64,000 bases of DNA, from contig NZ_JAYEEQ010000005.1 in assembly GCF_034651555.1 (NCBI RefSeq), forward strand, positions 1 through 64,000, read 5' to 3'. This DNA comes from Aurantibrevibacter litoralis (GTDB lineage Bacteria; Bacteroidota; Bacteroidia; Flavobacteriales; Flavobacteriaceae). The notes under the pieces are model-generated. The model searched no databases and was not told where the DNA came from. It saw only the letters and a program-made list of their open reading frames with translations. Both the position numbers and the translations under genes were made by a program. The first letter of the stretch is position 1. Each line of letters opens with the position of its first letter. Shown in pieces: positions 32,923 to 40,652 of the stretch.

Positions 32923-34617
32923 TTAATCATATTGCGAAATCCTCCAAACAGAGCTAGCATAATTTGCCAATCTGTCTTGTCTAATATCAATTGAATTGGG
33001 AGTCCAGGTATTGGATTGAATTTCTTTTGATAGTTCGTATTTGCTGGTAACAAAAATAACTTTCTTTTCTTCAAACGGGAGTGTTTCACAGGCCCTGTTT
33101 TTATCTTCCTCAAGTAAAGTGTAGTTTCCAAGGCGATAAACAACAGATTCATGGATAGCTGGTGGGAATTCTAAAATGTAGTTAAAATGTCCATTTTCTG
33201 GTAATATATGTTCAATTGTTCCGGGGTTTTCTTCAAAATCATAATCCGCTCCGCTCAAATGATTTTCAAGGGAAAATAGAATGTATCGAACCAATTTCTT
33301 TCCCCGTTTTGTACTTATGGATTTTGAAGAAAAATCATTCTTAAAATCTTTATCATTCGGGTATAATGGTCTAATAATCTCTGCTATTTGACCAATGGTG
33401 TTGACCTCTTTTAGGCTTATTTGAATAGCAGCTTTGTTGTAAACATCTTCTTTTAGGTTGGTATGCAATTTTGCGATAACAGTATATCTGAAAGTAATAA
33501 CAGAAACAAGCTTCAATACTTTACAAAAATCTTCTTGGTTTAAATTGTTATATGCTGCAATTAGGATAGAATATGCCTGTTTCTCCTTAAACAAGGTTAA
33601 TTCTTTTATTCTTTTTTTTATGTCTCTATGACCACTCCAAAAAGTGTCAGCATAATTTGATAATGCTTTGTATAAGCGAGCATTTTCCTCTAAAGAATCC
33701 AGTAATAAAATTACGGCTGGAGAATCATTAATGGATTCTTTTATTGCTCGAAATAAATATTCTTGACGAATCAATTTGTTTTTAGAAACCCAGTAATGCC
33801 TTAAAAAAGTAGGAAAATTGTCTAGTCCAATTATGTCAACTATCTTTTTCCACTTACTTTTTATGTGTGGTAAATCTACCTTTGATGCTATTGAAAATAG
33901 ATAGTTTTTAAGAAGATCAGTAACCGTCAATCCAACACCGCGAGAATTTAAAGTCTCAAAAACTGTGTATGCACTAAGTTCATCTTCCACAATTATTTGA
34001 ATAAACATTAGCTTTTCAGCTATATGTTTATTGAGAAAATTAGTAATGATTTCGCCATCTTTCTCATTTTTGAAAAATAGGTTAACAGAATCGATAAAGT
34101 AGAGATATGCATTCCAAAGCTGTTTATCAGAATCTAATAAAGTATTAAAATTTGTGGGGGGTCTAAAAACCAATAAATTTGATTGAAAAAAACTATTGTT
34201 ATTCTCATTTAATTGTAATTTGGATGAGTAGGTCAGGGACGCAGGATCCTTATCTCCTATATACTTTTTAGACAATAATGAAACCCTTTCTTTATTATTA
34301 TCAATTTCAATCTCCTCTTTTATTAATTGATTAAGTTTGTTAATTATAGAAAGTACAATGAGTGTTAATGTTGAGAATCTTTGTTGACCATCAATCACGT
34401 GGTATTTCTTATCCCCCATATTCTGTAGAACAATTGATCCCATATAATGAACGTTACCCGTTTCATGGACCGACAGTATATCATTCCATAAATCCTCCCA
34501 TTGGTCTTTACCCCAACTGTAATCTCGTTGATACGGGGGTACCGTGTAAGTTTTGCCATTACCAATAATGTCGCTTAAGCTTACTGTACTTGTATCTAAT
34601 AAATTGTTGACTGCCAT
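32923..34617 (-). CDS. DUF262/DUF1524 protein (GmrSD-like)
   Basis: A 564-residue protein. The N-terminal DUF262 domain shows YTVPPYQRDYSWGKDQWEDL, HYMGSIVLQ and KYHVIDGQQRFSTLTLIVLS, with the DGQQR motif of ParB-like nucleotide hydrolases. The C-terminal DUF1524 domain has the HNH-type nuclease motif TIEHILPENG and later RLGNYTLLEEDKNRACETLP. This is the layout of GmrSD-type modification-dependent restriction enzymes and other anti-phage nucleases. Thus a stand-alone defence role is likely but not shown. No partner gene is adjacent. A divergent 3' remnant of a second such gene lies at 28562, beyond the ankyrin island. Confidence 0.88.
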   Translation of the reverse strand: MAVNNLLDTSTVSLSDIIGNGKTYTVPPYQRDYSWGKDQWEDLWNDILSVHETGNVHYMGSIVLQNMGDKKYHVIDGQQRFSTLTLIVLSIINKLNQLIKEEIEIDNNKERVSLLSKKYIGDKDPASLTYSSKLQLNENNNSFFQSNLLVFRPPTNFNTLLDSDKQLWNAYLYFIDSVNLFFKNEKDGEIITNFLNKHIAEKLMFIQIIVEDELSAYTVFETLNSRGVGLTVTDLLKNYLFSIASKVDLPHIKSKWKKIVDIIGLDNFPTFLRHYWVSKNKLIRQEYLFRAIKESINDSPAVILLLDSLEENARLYKALSNYADTFWSGHRDIKKRIKELTLFKEKQAYSILIAAYNNLNQEDFCKVLKLVSVITFRYTVIAKLHTNLKEDVYNKAAIQISLKEVNTIGQIAEIIRPLYPNDKDFKNDFSSKSISTKRGKKLVRYILFSLENHLSGADYDFEENPGTIEHILPENGHFNYILEFPPAIHESVVYRLGNYTLLEEDKNRACETLPFEEKKVIFVTSKYELSKEIQSNTWTPNSIDIRQDRLANYASSVWRISQYD

Positions 34618-34727
34618 AAGTTAAAATTAAAATATTTTTAAACTTTGAAACAATAGTTCAAGAATATAAATTTAGAATGTTCCCTTCCTTGCCCTTATTT
34701 GAAATGCTAGATGTAAAATAACATATT

Positions 34728-36086
34728 TTAAAACATCCCTTTCAGCATTTCCTCGATTTTTGTTAGTTGTTCAATTTTTATTCGGGTATTTTTAAGGGAT
34801 ATCTTGTTGTTTTTAGAGACATAAATGGTGGTAAAACCCAATTTTTCGGCTTCTAATATTCGTTGTTCCACGCGTTGTACCGGGCGTATTTCGCCGGCCA
34901 ACCCTATTTCTGCGGCAAAACAAATGCCCTTTTCTATAGCGATATCCAAATTACTGGAGAGAATGGCTGCCACTACTGCCAAATCTATAGCCGGGTCATC
35001 TACCGAAATGCCTCCGGTAATATTTAAGAAGACGTCTTTGGTGCCCAGTTTAAATCCCGCGCGTTTCTCCAAAACCGCCAACAACATATTTAAGCGCTTG
35101 GCATTATATCCGGTGGTGCTGCGCTGAGGCGTACCATATACTGCCGTACTTACCAATGCTTGTATTTCTATCATTAAGGGGCGCATCCCCTCTATAGTGG
35201 AGGCTATTGCAGTACCACTAAGTCCCGCATCATTTTTAGAGATTAATATTTCTGATGGATTATTTACCTCTCTAAGGCCACTGCCCTGCATTTCGTAAAT
35301 ACCCAACTCTGCCGTGGAGCCAAACCGATTTTTTAGGGTGCGTAGAATTCGGTACACATAGTTGCGATCTCCTTCAAACTGTAGCACTGTATCTACCATA
35401 TGTTCCAAAATTTTAGGGCCTGCAATAGTGCCGTCTTTGGTGATATGGCCAATTAAGAGTACGGGCGTGTGGGTCTCCTTTGCAAATTTTATAAGTTCTG
35501 CGGTACATTCTCGAATTTGAGAAATACTCCCTGCGGCCGATTCTATATACTCTGAATGTAAGGTTTGGATAGAATCTATAACCAAAATATCGGGATTCAT
35601 TTGGGCTATTTGCTGAAAAATATGTTGGGTTTTGGTTTCGGTTAGTACATAACAGTTTTGACTCTCCGGAAATATGCGATCTGCCCGCATTTTTATTTGT
35701 TTCTGACTTTCTTCTCCTGAAACGTATAGGGTTTTGTAGGGTATTTTTAGGGCTATTTGAAGCAACAACGTGCTTTTCCCGATACCCGGTTCTCCGGCCA
35801 ACAGGGTTAGGGAGCCCGGTACGAGTCCGCCCCCCAATACGCGATTAAATTCAAGATCGCCGGTATTAAGACGTATTTCCTTTTCTGAACTAATCTCGTG
35901 AATTCGAAGTGGTTTTGCGGTCTTTGCAGCCGTGTTGGACGGGTGCTGCCATGCCGATTTCTCGGTATGCTGAACCAGCTCTTCTACCACCGTATTCCAT
36001 GCTTTACAGGCGCCGCACTGTCCTACCCACTTAGCGTATTGCGTACCACAATTTTGACAAAAAAAAGCCGTCTTGGTTTTGGCCAT
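34728..36086 (-). CDS. radA: DNA repair protein RadA
   Basis: A 452-residue RecA-like ATPase of recombinational repair that drives branch migration. The N-terminal zinc finger is CQNCGTQYAKWVGQCGACKA, Walker A is GEPGIGKSTLLLQIA, the RadA-specific KNRFG motif is in LKNRFGSTAELG, and the Lon-like C-terminal domain includes ISVDDPAIDLAVVAAILSSN. The length is standard. A -7-like TATCTTTA lies about 20 bp upstream of the start. It stands alone. Confidence 0.96.
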   Translation of the reverse strand: MAKTKTAFFCQNCGTQYAKWVGQCGACKAWNTVVEELVQHTEKSAWQHPSNTAAKTAKPLRIHEISSEKEIRLNTGDLEFNRVLGGGLVPGSLTLLAGEPGIGKSTLLLQIALKIPYKTLYVSGEESQKQIKMRADRIFPESQNCYVLTETKTQHIFQQIAQMNPDILVIDSIQTLHSEYIESAAGSISQIRECTAELIKFAKETHTPVLLIGHITKDGTIAGPKILEHMVDTVLQFEGDRNYVYRILRTLKNRFGSTAELGIYEMQGSGLREVNNPSEILISKNDAGLSGTAIASTIEGMRPLMIEIQALVSTAVYGTPQRSTTGYNAKRLNMLLAVLEKRAGFKLGTKDVFLNITGGISVDDPAIDLAVVAAILSSNLDIAIEKGICFAAEIGLAGEIRPVQRVEQRILEAEKLGFTTIYVSKNNKISLKNTRIKIEQLTKIEEMLKGMF

Positions 36087-36194
36087 ACCCGTATTTATTT
36101 TGGGGCTAAAGATAAAACAAAGTTTAGAAAATTGGCTTGATTAGTAGCATTGGTCGTTATAATGCTATGCCAGGTACTTTAGGGTCTAGGGTAT

Positions 36195-36328
36195 AGTCCT
36201 AAACCGCTGAATAGGACTTTAGGATTCGTTTTTGGCGACATAAAATTGCGTTAGGGATTGCAGTGAAAATCCTTTTTTAGCGCTCTTACGCTAAAAAAGA
36301 TTGCAACGAAAAGCCCGACCCTTTAGGG
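36195..36328. repeat. Structured intergenic element with nested repeats
   Basis: Within the 302-bp gap behind the radA start, 36256-36272 and 36299-36315 are near-identical direct repeats (GATTGCAGTGAAAATCC / GATTGCAACGAAAAGCC, 14 of 17). They exactly flank a hairpin of TTTTTTAGCG and CGCTAAAAAA with a 6-base loop. A smaller inverted repeat AGTCCTA / TAGGACT lies at 36195-36218 and the palindrome CCCTTTAGGG at 36319-36328. It looks like a dispersed flavobacterial intergenic repeat. Confidence 0.6.
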
Positions 36329-36388
36329 AACGCCCTTATAGTAGCTGCTCGTTTCTTTTTGTCTTCACCTTTGGATTTTTAGGTGTAT

Positions 36389-37531
36389 TTAAAATCCGAA
36401 ATCGGCTTTTAGTGCATCCATTTTGTCAAGTGCCATTTCTTTAGTGAGAAAATCGATTTCGCGCATGCCAAAGGCCTTTTCAAACGTTCGAAGGGCTTTT
36501 TTGGGTTCTCCTAGTTGTTCGTAGTATTCGCCTTCGAAATAAAAGCCCATCATGGTATCCGGATATTCTTTTTTGCACAGATCGCTCAAAGGTTTCAAGG
36601 ATTCGAAATCTTCTTTTTTGCGAATACCGGCATAGGTAGCCATAATGTCGTTTAAGGCTACACTCTTTTTAAATCCAAACATTTTTTCTATAGCCGAATA
36701 TTTTGAGGTGAGATAATCGATTACCGGCCCCTCGGCAGCTAACAGTTGTTCCTTGTATTCTTTTGGACTAATAGGCTTGAACAAGCTGAATATGTTATCA
36801 AAGGATTTTCCGATACCATAAGTGACTACCGAAATATGATCCGCTTGCGGATACACATCATAGGAATACGTTATTACCTCGTTGTTTATTGCAGCAATTC
36901 CCTTATCCATTGCGGCTATACGATTGGTGTTTTTGTTTTTCTCTCCTTCTACAATAACGTGGTACATGACAGGATTTTTCATGGCTGCCAAACGTGCCGG
37001 CACCCTTTCTTCCATTTCGGCAGCCAATACCGGAGAAATACTTATATAGGCATTGAACAGGGACTCTTCTTTGTACAGAAATAAATTTCCGAAACTGGCG
37101 GTAATGTCATAGCCTACAAACATTTTAAACGGCGCCGTATTGTAGCTTGTTTCCAGATACGGTATAAGCTCCATCCCTAAGAATTCATAAAACTTTTTTC
37201 CTTTGTCGTCGGGTAAGCCACTAATTTCGTCGAAAGCACAATCTTCGAGTCTAATGGCATTATTATTTTGATCTACGCCCACTACAATGGCTTCCGGCAT
37301 GCCGTGAAAAGTGCTGTAGACTTTAGAATTTGCCACCACCTGATCAAACAAATACTCGGCATCTAAAACTACAATTAAAGGGTATTTCTTTTCTTTGGTG
37401 TAGGTTTCCGGAAAATAGTAACGCACATCGCGTCTTTCCTGTAATTTGAAGCTTTCAAAAATTTCTTGTTTTACCTGTGCATTACTTATACAGCACAGCA
37501 ATAGTGCCATGGAGGTTAAAAAGGCTTTCAT
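36389..37531 (-). CDS. Esterase-fold protein lacking the catalytic serine
   Basis: A 380-residue exported protein. The start at 37529-37531 (MKAFLTSMALLLCCISNAQ) opens a signal peptide; an upstream ATG is inside the next gene. Residues ~25-260 resemble the enterobactin-esterase-like alpha/beta hydrolase family (YFPETYTKEKKYPLIVVLDA, FNAYISISPVLA). At the nucleophile elbow the family's G-x-S-x-G reads FVGYDITASFG, with D in place of S. The C-terminal ~100 residues look like a TPR-like tail (FEGEYYEQLGEPKKALRTFE). It is probably a non-catalytic binding protein. It is last in the run panC-panD-flippase-this gene. Confidence 0.75.
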   Translation of the reverse strand: MKAFLTSMALLLCCISNAQVKQEIFESFKLQERRDVRYYFPETYTKEKKYPLIVVLDAEYLFDQVVANSKVYSTFHGMPEAIVVGVDQNNNAIRLEDCAFDEISGLPDDKGKKFYEFLGMELIPYLETSYNTAPFKMFVGYDITASFGNLFLYKEESLFNAYISISPVLAAEMEERVPARLAAMKNPVMYHVIVEGEKNKNTNRIAAMDKGIAAINNEVITYSYDVYPQADHISVVTYGIGKSFDNIFSLFKPISPKEYKEQLLAAEGPVIDYLTSKYSAIEKMFGFKKSVALNDIMATYAGIRKKEDFESLKPLSDLCKKEYPDTMMGFYFEGEYYEQLGEPKKALRTFEKAFGMREIDFLTKEMALDKMDALKADFGF

Positions 37532-37556
37532 GAGGTTGTTTTTTAACGGGAAAGTT

Positions 37557-38522
37557 TTATTTCTCCCTGTTGCATAACGGTAAGATGAGAAAAGATATTG
37601 CACCAAAAACAACAATCATTAAGGTTTGTGCAATCCACATTATCCAACCAAATGCATCCCCAGACACAGTACTAATCCCAAAAATGGCCAAGGCACTACT
37701 TACGGCTATGGGATATAGCCCAATGCCCCCGTTGGTGGTGGCCATGGCAAAGGCGCCTACTACGAAGGCAACCAGCAACTGGCTAAGCGTTAACGAAATG
37801 GTTTCGGGAACCGTAAATTTTATAACCCACAGCATGGCGATATAACAGCTCCAAATAAAAAAAGTGTGAACCATAAACGCCCATTTTCGCCGCATTTTGA
37901 AAATACTAAAAACACCATCTAACAACCCCTTTAGAAAGATTTTTAGCCTTATGGCTACGAAATTGGTCGATTTTTTAATGAAAAGGAAAAAGAAAACAGC
38001 ACCAAAAACGCCTAATACCAACAAGCCTAGGAGGCCTGTAAGATTTAAGCCTTTGTCTTGAAGAAAGGCTAAGAGTATATCGGTTTGCAAAAGCAACGTT
38101 ACGGCTATGACCAGCAATAACATCAACACATCAATGATTCGCTCTGTAACCACCGTGCCAAATCCCTTTTCAAAAGGAACTCCTTCATAGGTAGTTAAGG
38201 CCGTAGCCCTAAGGATTTCACCGGTTCTTGGAATCCCTAGATTTGCAAAATACGATATGAGTATAATTAAAACACTATTGGTTAATTTGGGCCGGTAACC
38301 CAACGGCTCTAGCGTATATTGCCACCGAATAGCGCGCGATATATGTCCAATTATGCCCAATACTACAGACAAGCCTACCCAAAACGGATCTGCCTCTTGA
38401 ATATAATGAAGTATTTGCGATCGGTCTTCCGGTGAGGTCTTGTAGTAAGAATACCATACTAATAGCAACCCAATAGCCATGGGCACAGCTACTTTTAAAG
38501 CCTTTCTTGTGGAGAACTTCAA
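37557..38522 (-). CDS. Flippase-like membrane protein (LPTM/UPF0104 family)
   Basis: A 321-residue inner-membrane protein with about eight helices, of the lysylphosphatidylglycerol-synthase transmembrane family (also UPF0104/YbhN-like). Signature pieces are GIIGHISRAIRWQYTLEPLG, SYFANLGIPRTGEILRATAL and VTERIIDVLML; the PRTGE motif is diagnostic. The soluble synthase domain is absent, so it is a stand-alone flippase-type protein for lipids or polyprenyl-linked sugars. It starts 2 bp after the panD stop, which implies one transcript with panC and panD. Confidence 0.86.
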   Translation of the reverse strand: MKFSTRKALKVAVPMAIGLLLVWYSYYKTSPEDRSQILHYIQEADPFWVGLSVVLGIIGHISRAIRWQYTLEPLGYRPKLTNSVLIILISYFANLGIPRTGEILRATALTTYEGVPFEKGFGTVVTERIIDVLMLLLVIAVTLLLQTDILLAFLQDKGLNLTGLLGLLVLGVFGAVFFFLFIKKSTNFVAIRLKIFLKGLLDGVFSIFKMRRKWAFMVHTFFIWSCYIAMLWVIKFTVPETISLTLSQLLVAFVVGAFAMATTNGGIGLYPIAVSSALAIFGISTVSGDAFGWIMWIAQTLMIVVFGAISFLILPLCNREK

Positions 38523-38524
38523 AA

Positions 38525-38875
38525 TTAGGTGAGTAAGTTTGTGTTCTCATTCGGGAAGATAAGCGCCGGATTAAAATGTCTGGCCTCTTCAATATCCATC
38601 CGGGCATACGTTATTAAAATAAGAATATCGCCCACAGCTACTTTTCTGGCCGCAGCTCCATTCAGCGTTAGTTCGCCACTATTGCGCGGTCCGGGAATGG
38701 CATAGGTTTCCAGTCTTTCCCCATTGTTGTTGTTTACAATGAGGACTTTTTCGCCTCTAACGATATTCGCTGCATCCATTAAATCTTCATCTATAGTGAT
38801 GCTGCCTATATAATTTAAATCTGCTCCGGTGACTTTAACTCGGTGAATTTTAGATTTTAATACTTCTATCTGCAT
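38525..38875 (-). CDS. panD: Aspartate 1-decarboxylase
   Basis: A 116-residue pro-enzyme that makes beta-alanine for pantothenate and CoA. Self-cleavage between G24 and S25 in LNYIGSITIDEDLM creates the pyruvoyl cofactor. The family segments KSKIHRVKVTGADLNY, NNNNGERLETYAIPGPRNSG and GAAARKVAVGDILILITYA are all present. It lies 17 bp behind panC but also has a -7 element 4 nt before its start codon, so it may be transcribed both from panC and alone. Confidence 0.96.
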   Translation of the reverse strand: MQIEVLKSKIHRVKVTGADLNYIGSITIDEDLMDAANIVRGEKVLIVNNNNGERLETYAIPGPRNSGELTLNGAAARKVAVGDILILITYARMDIEEARHFNPALIFPNENTNLLT

Positions 38876-38879
38876 GGTA

Positions 38880-38887
38880 CAAAGGTA
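38880..38887 (-). promoter_or_regulatory. -7 element immediately before panD
   Basis: TACCTTTG on the minus strand ends 4 nt before the panD start codon and lies in the 17-bp gap behind panC. It predicts an internal promoter with a leaderless transcript; no -33 is clear. Confidence 0.55.
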
Positions 38888-38892
38888 ATAAA

Positions 38893-39735
38893 TTACAGTG
38901 CAATGTTGTCTATTAGTCGAACATCTGCCACATACACTGCAATAAAGACTCTATATTTTTTAGTTTTATGTTTTCTTCTACAAGGGGCTAAGGTGGCCTC
39001 GTCTCTAATTTCTATATATTCTAGTTGTAATTTAGGTTTAGTTTGAAATGCCCTTGTTACCCAATCTATGACCTCAGATGCACTTTCTGTGCTAAATTTT
39101 TCCTTGGCTTCACATAAAATGCGGTAAATAAATGCGGCCTCATCCTTGTCTTCTTTAGAAAGTCTTTGATTTCTAGAGCTCATTGCCAATCCACTGCGTT
39201 CTCTTACAATTGGGCAACCGATTACTTGCGTTGGAAGCTGCCTTAGCGCTACCATTTTTTGAATGATCTTTAATTGTTGAAAATCCTTTTCCCCAAAATA
39301 CGCTTTGTGAGGTTGTATGAGTCTAAATAATTTTTCTACAATAGTACCTACCCCATTAAAATGATTTTTCCGAAACGTACCCTCCATCACCTCGTCCAAT
39401 CCATCAAAGTTATAGGTGGTAGCCATAACCTCGTCATTGTAAATTTCCGAAACCTCCGGATGAAACAACACAATATTTTCCGATAAATTTTGAAGCAAAT
39501 CTATATCTTTTTCTAGTGTTTTGGGATATTTTAATAAATCTTGCGGATTATTGAACTGCGTAGGATTTACAAAAATACTGACCACAACAACATCATTCTG
39601 ATAAATTGCCGTTTTAATCAATGCTGCATGGCCTTGATGTAGGGCTCCCATGGTGGGCACTAAACCAATTTGCTCCCCTTTACCTATTGTCTTTAGGTGC
39701 ATCTGAAGCCTGTGCTTATCTTGAAAAACGAACAT
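38893..39735 (-). CDS. panC: Pantothenate synthetase
   Basis: A 280-residue ATP-dependent ligase that joins pantoate and beta-alanine. The nucleotide-binding signature is LVPTMGALHQGHAALI (HxGH), followed by VSIFVNPTQFNNPQDLLKYP, KAYFGEKDFQQL and the KMSKS-like LAMSSRNQRLS. The length is normal. It is the first gene of the panC-panD-flippase-pseudoesterase run. A -7 element (TAAGTTTG, 39755-39762) lies 19 bp upstream. Confidence 0.96.
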   Translation of the reverse strand: MFVFQDKHRLQMHLKTIGKGEQIGLVPTMGALHQGHAALIKTAIYQNDVVVVSIFVNPTQFNNPQDLLKYPKTLEKDIDLLQNLSENIVLFHPEVSEIYNDEVMATTYNFDGLDEVMEGTFRKNHFNGVGTIVEKLFRLIQPHKAYFGEKDFQQLKIIQKMVALRQLPTQVIGCPIVRERSGLAMSSRNQRLSKEDKDEAAFIYRILCEAKEKFSTESASEVIDWVTRAFQTKPKLQLEYIEIRDEATLAPCRRKHKTKKYRVFIAVYVADVRLIDNIAL

Positions 39736-39754
39736 AAAAGGGTTATATGGGGAG

Positions 39755-39801
39755 CAAACTTACTATAATTAAGGCTAATGTGCATAATTTTTGTAATTTT
39801 G
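39755..39801. promoter_or_regulatory. Divergent -7 elements for panC and the GT5-like gene
   Basis: Minus strand: TAAGTTTG (39755-39762) for panC. Plus strand: TAATTTTG (39794-39801), 36 bp before the start at 39838. Both fit TAnnTTTG; -33 elements are not clear. Confidence 0.5.
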
Positions 39802-39837
39802 CACTCGGGTTTTCCCCAAAAATAAAATAGTACCTCT

Positions 39838-40647
39838 ATGAATGGCAAAAAGATATTGTTTGTATCTTCAGAGTTAGTGCCCTACTTACCAGAAAATGAA
39901 GTTTCCTTAATGTCTTACGAAGCCCCTAGAATGGTGAATAGCAATGGGGGACAGATTCGAATTTTTATGCCGAGGTATGGGAATATTAACGAGCGACGCC
40001 ATCAACTCCATGAGGTTATTCGGTTATCGGGAATGAATTTGGTGATCAACGATATGGATATGCCATTGATCATTAAAGTAGCTTCTATTCCCCGAGAGCG
40101 CATACAGGTCTATTTTATAGACAATGAGGAATATTTTAAAAGAAAAGCCACTTTTACAGACGAAAATGGCAATCTGTTTCCGGATAACGACGAACGGGCT
40201 ATTTTCTTTGCGAAAGGGGTTGTAGAGACCGTTAAAAAATTAAACTGGTCTCCAGACATTATCCACGTGCACGGATGGATGGCTTCCTTATTGCCTTTAT
40301 ATCTAAAACATTACTTTGTAGATGAACCCTTGTTTGCAGACAGCAAGATCGTAACCTCAGTATACACGAAAGGATTTGAAGACACTTTAGATCCCAATCT
40401 GATAAAGAAAATTGCTTTTGATGGTATCCCAGATGAACATATTCGAGTCCTTGAGCAACCCACCTATAATAATATGTTAAAAGTCGCTGTAGATTTTTCT
40501 GATGCCATTATTTTAGCGGCCGAAGAAATTCCTGAAGAGTTACTTTCGCACATTACCAACCTTCAAAAACCTGTGTTGCCCTATGTTTCTCTCCAAGGGT
40601 TTGAAGAAGCATACGCCAATTTTTATAACACTGAAGTCTTAAAATAA
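39838..40647 (+). CDS. Glycogen-synthase-like protein, N-terminal domain only
   Basis: A 269-residue protein that matches the starch/glycogen synthase catalytic domain (GT5): KKILFVSSELVPYLPENEVS, RMVNSNGGQIRIFMPRYGNI, DNDERAIFFAKGVVETVKKL and PDIIHVHGWMASLLPLYLKH. It ends where the C-terminal GT-B half with the ADP-glucose site would begin. The usual K-T-G-G-L near the start is replaced (NEVSLMSYEA). It is therefore unlikely to make glycogen. In flavobacteria this short form regularly precedes a DUF4270 gene, here 5 bp downstream; its role is unknown. Confidence 0.82.
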   Translation: MNGKKILFVSSELVPYLPENEVSLMSYEAPRMVNSNGGQIRIFMPRYGNINERRHQLHEVIRLSGMNLVINDMDMPLIIKVASIPRERIQVYFIDNEEYFKRKATFTDENGNLFPDNDERAIFFAKGVVETVKKLNWSPDIIHVHGWMASLLPLYLKHYFVDEPLFADSKIVTSVYTKGFEDTLDPNLIKKIAFDGIPDEHIRVLEQPTYNNMLKVAVDFSDAIILAAEEIPEELLSHITNLQKPVLPYVSLQGFEEAYANFYNTEVLK

Positions 40648-40652
40648 TATTC

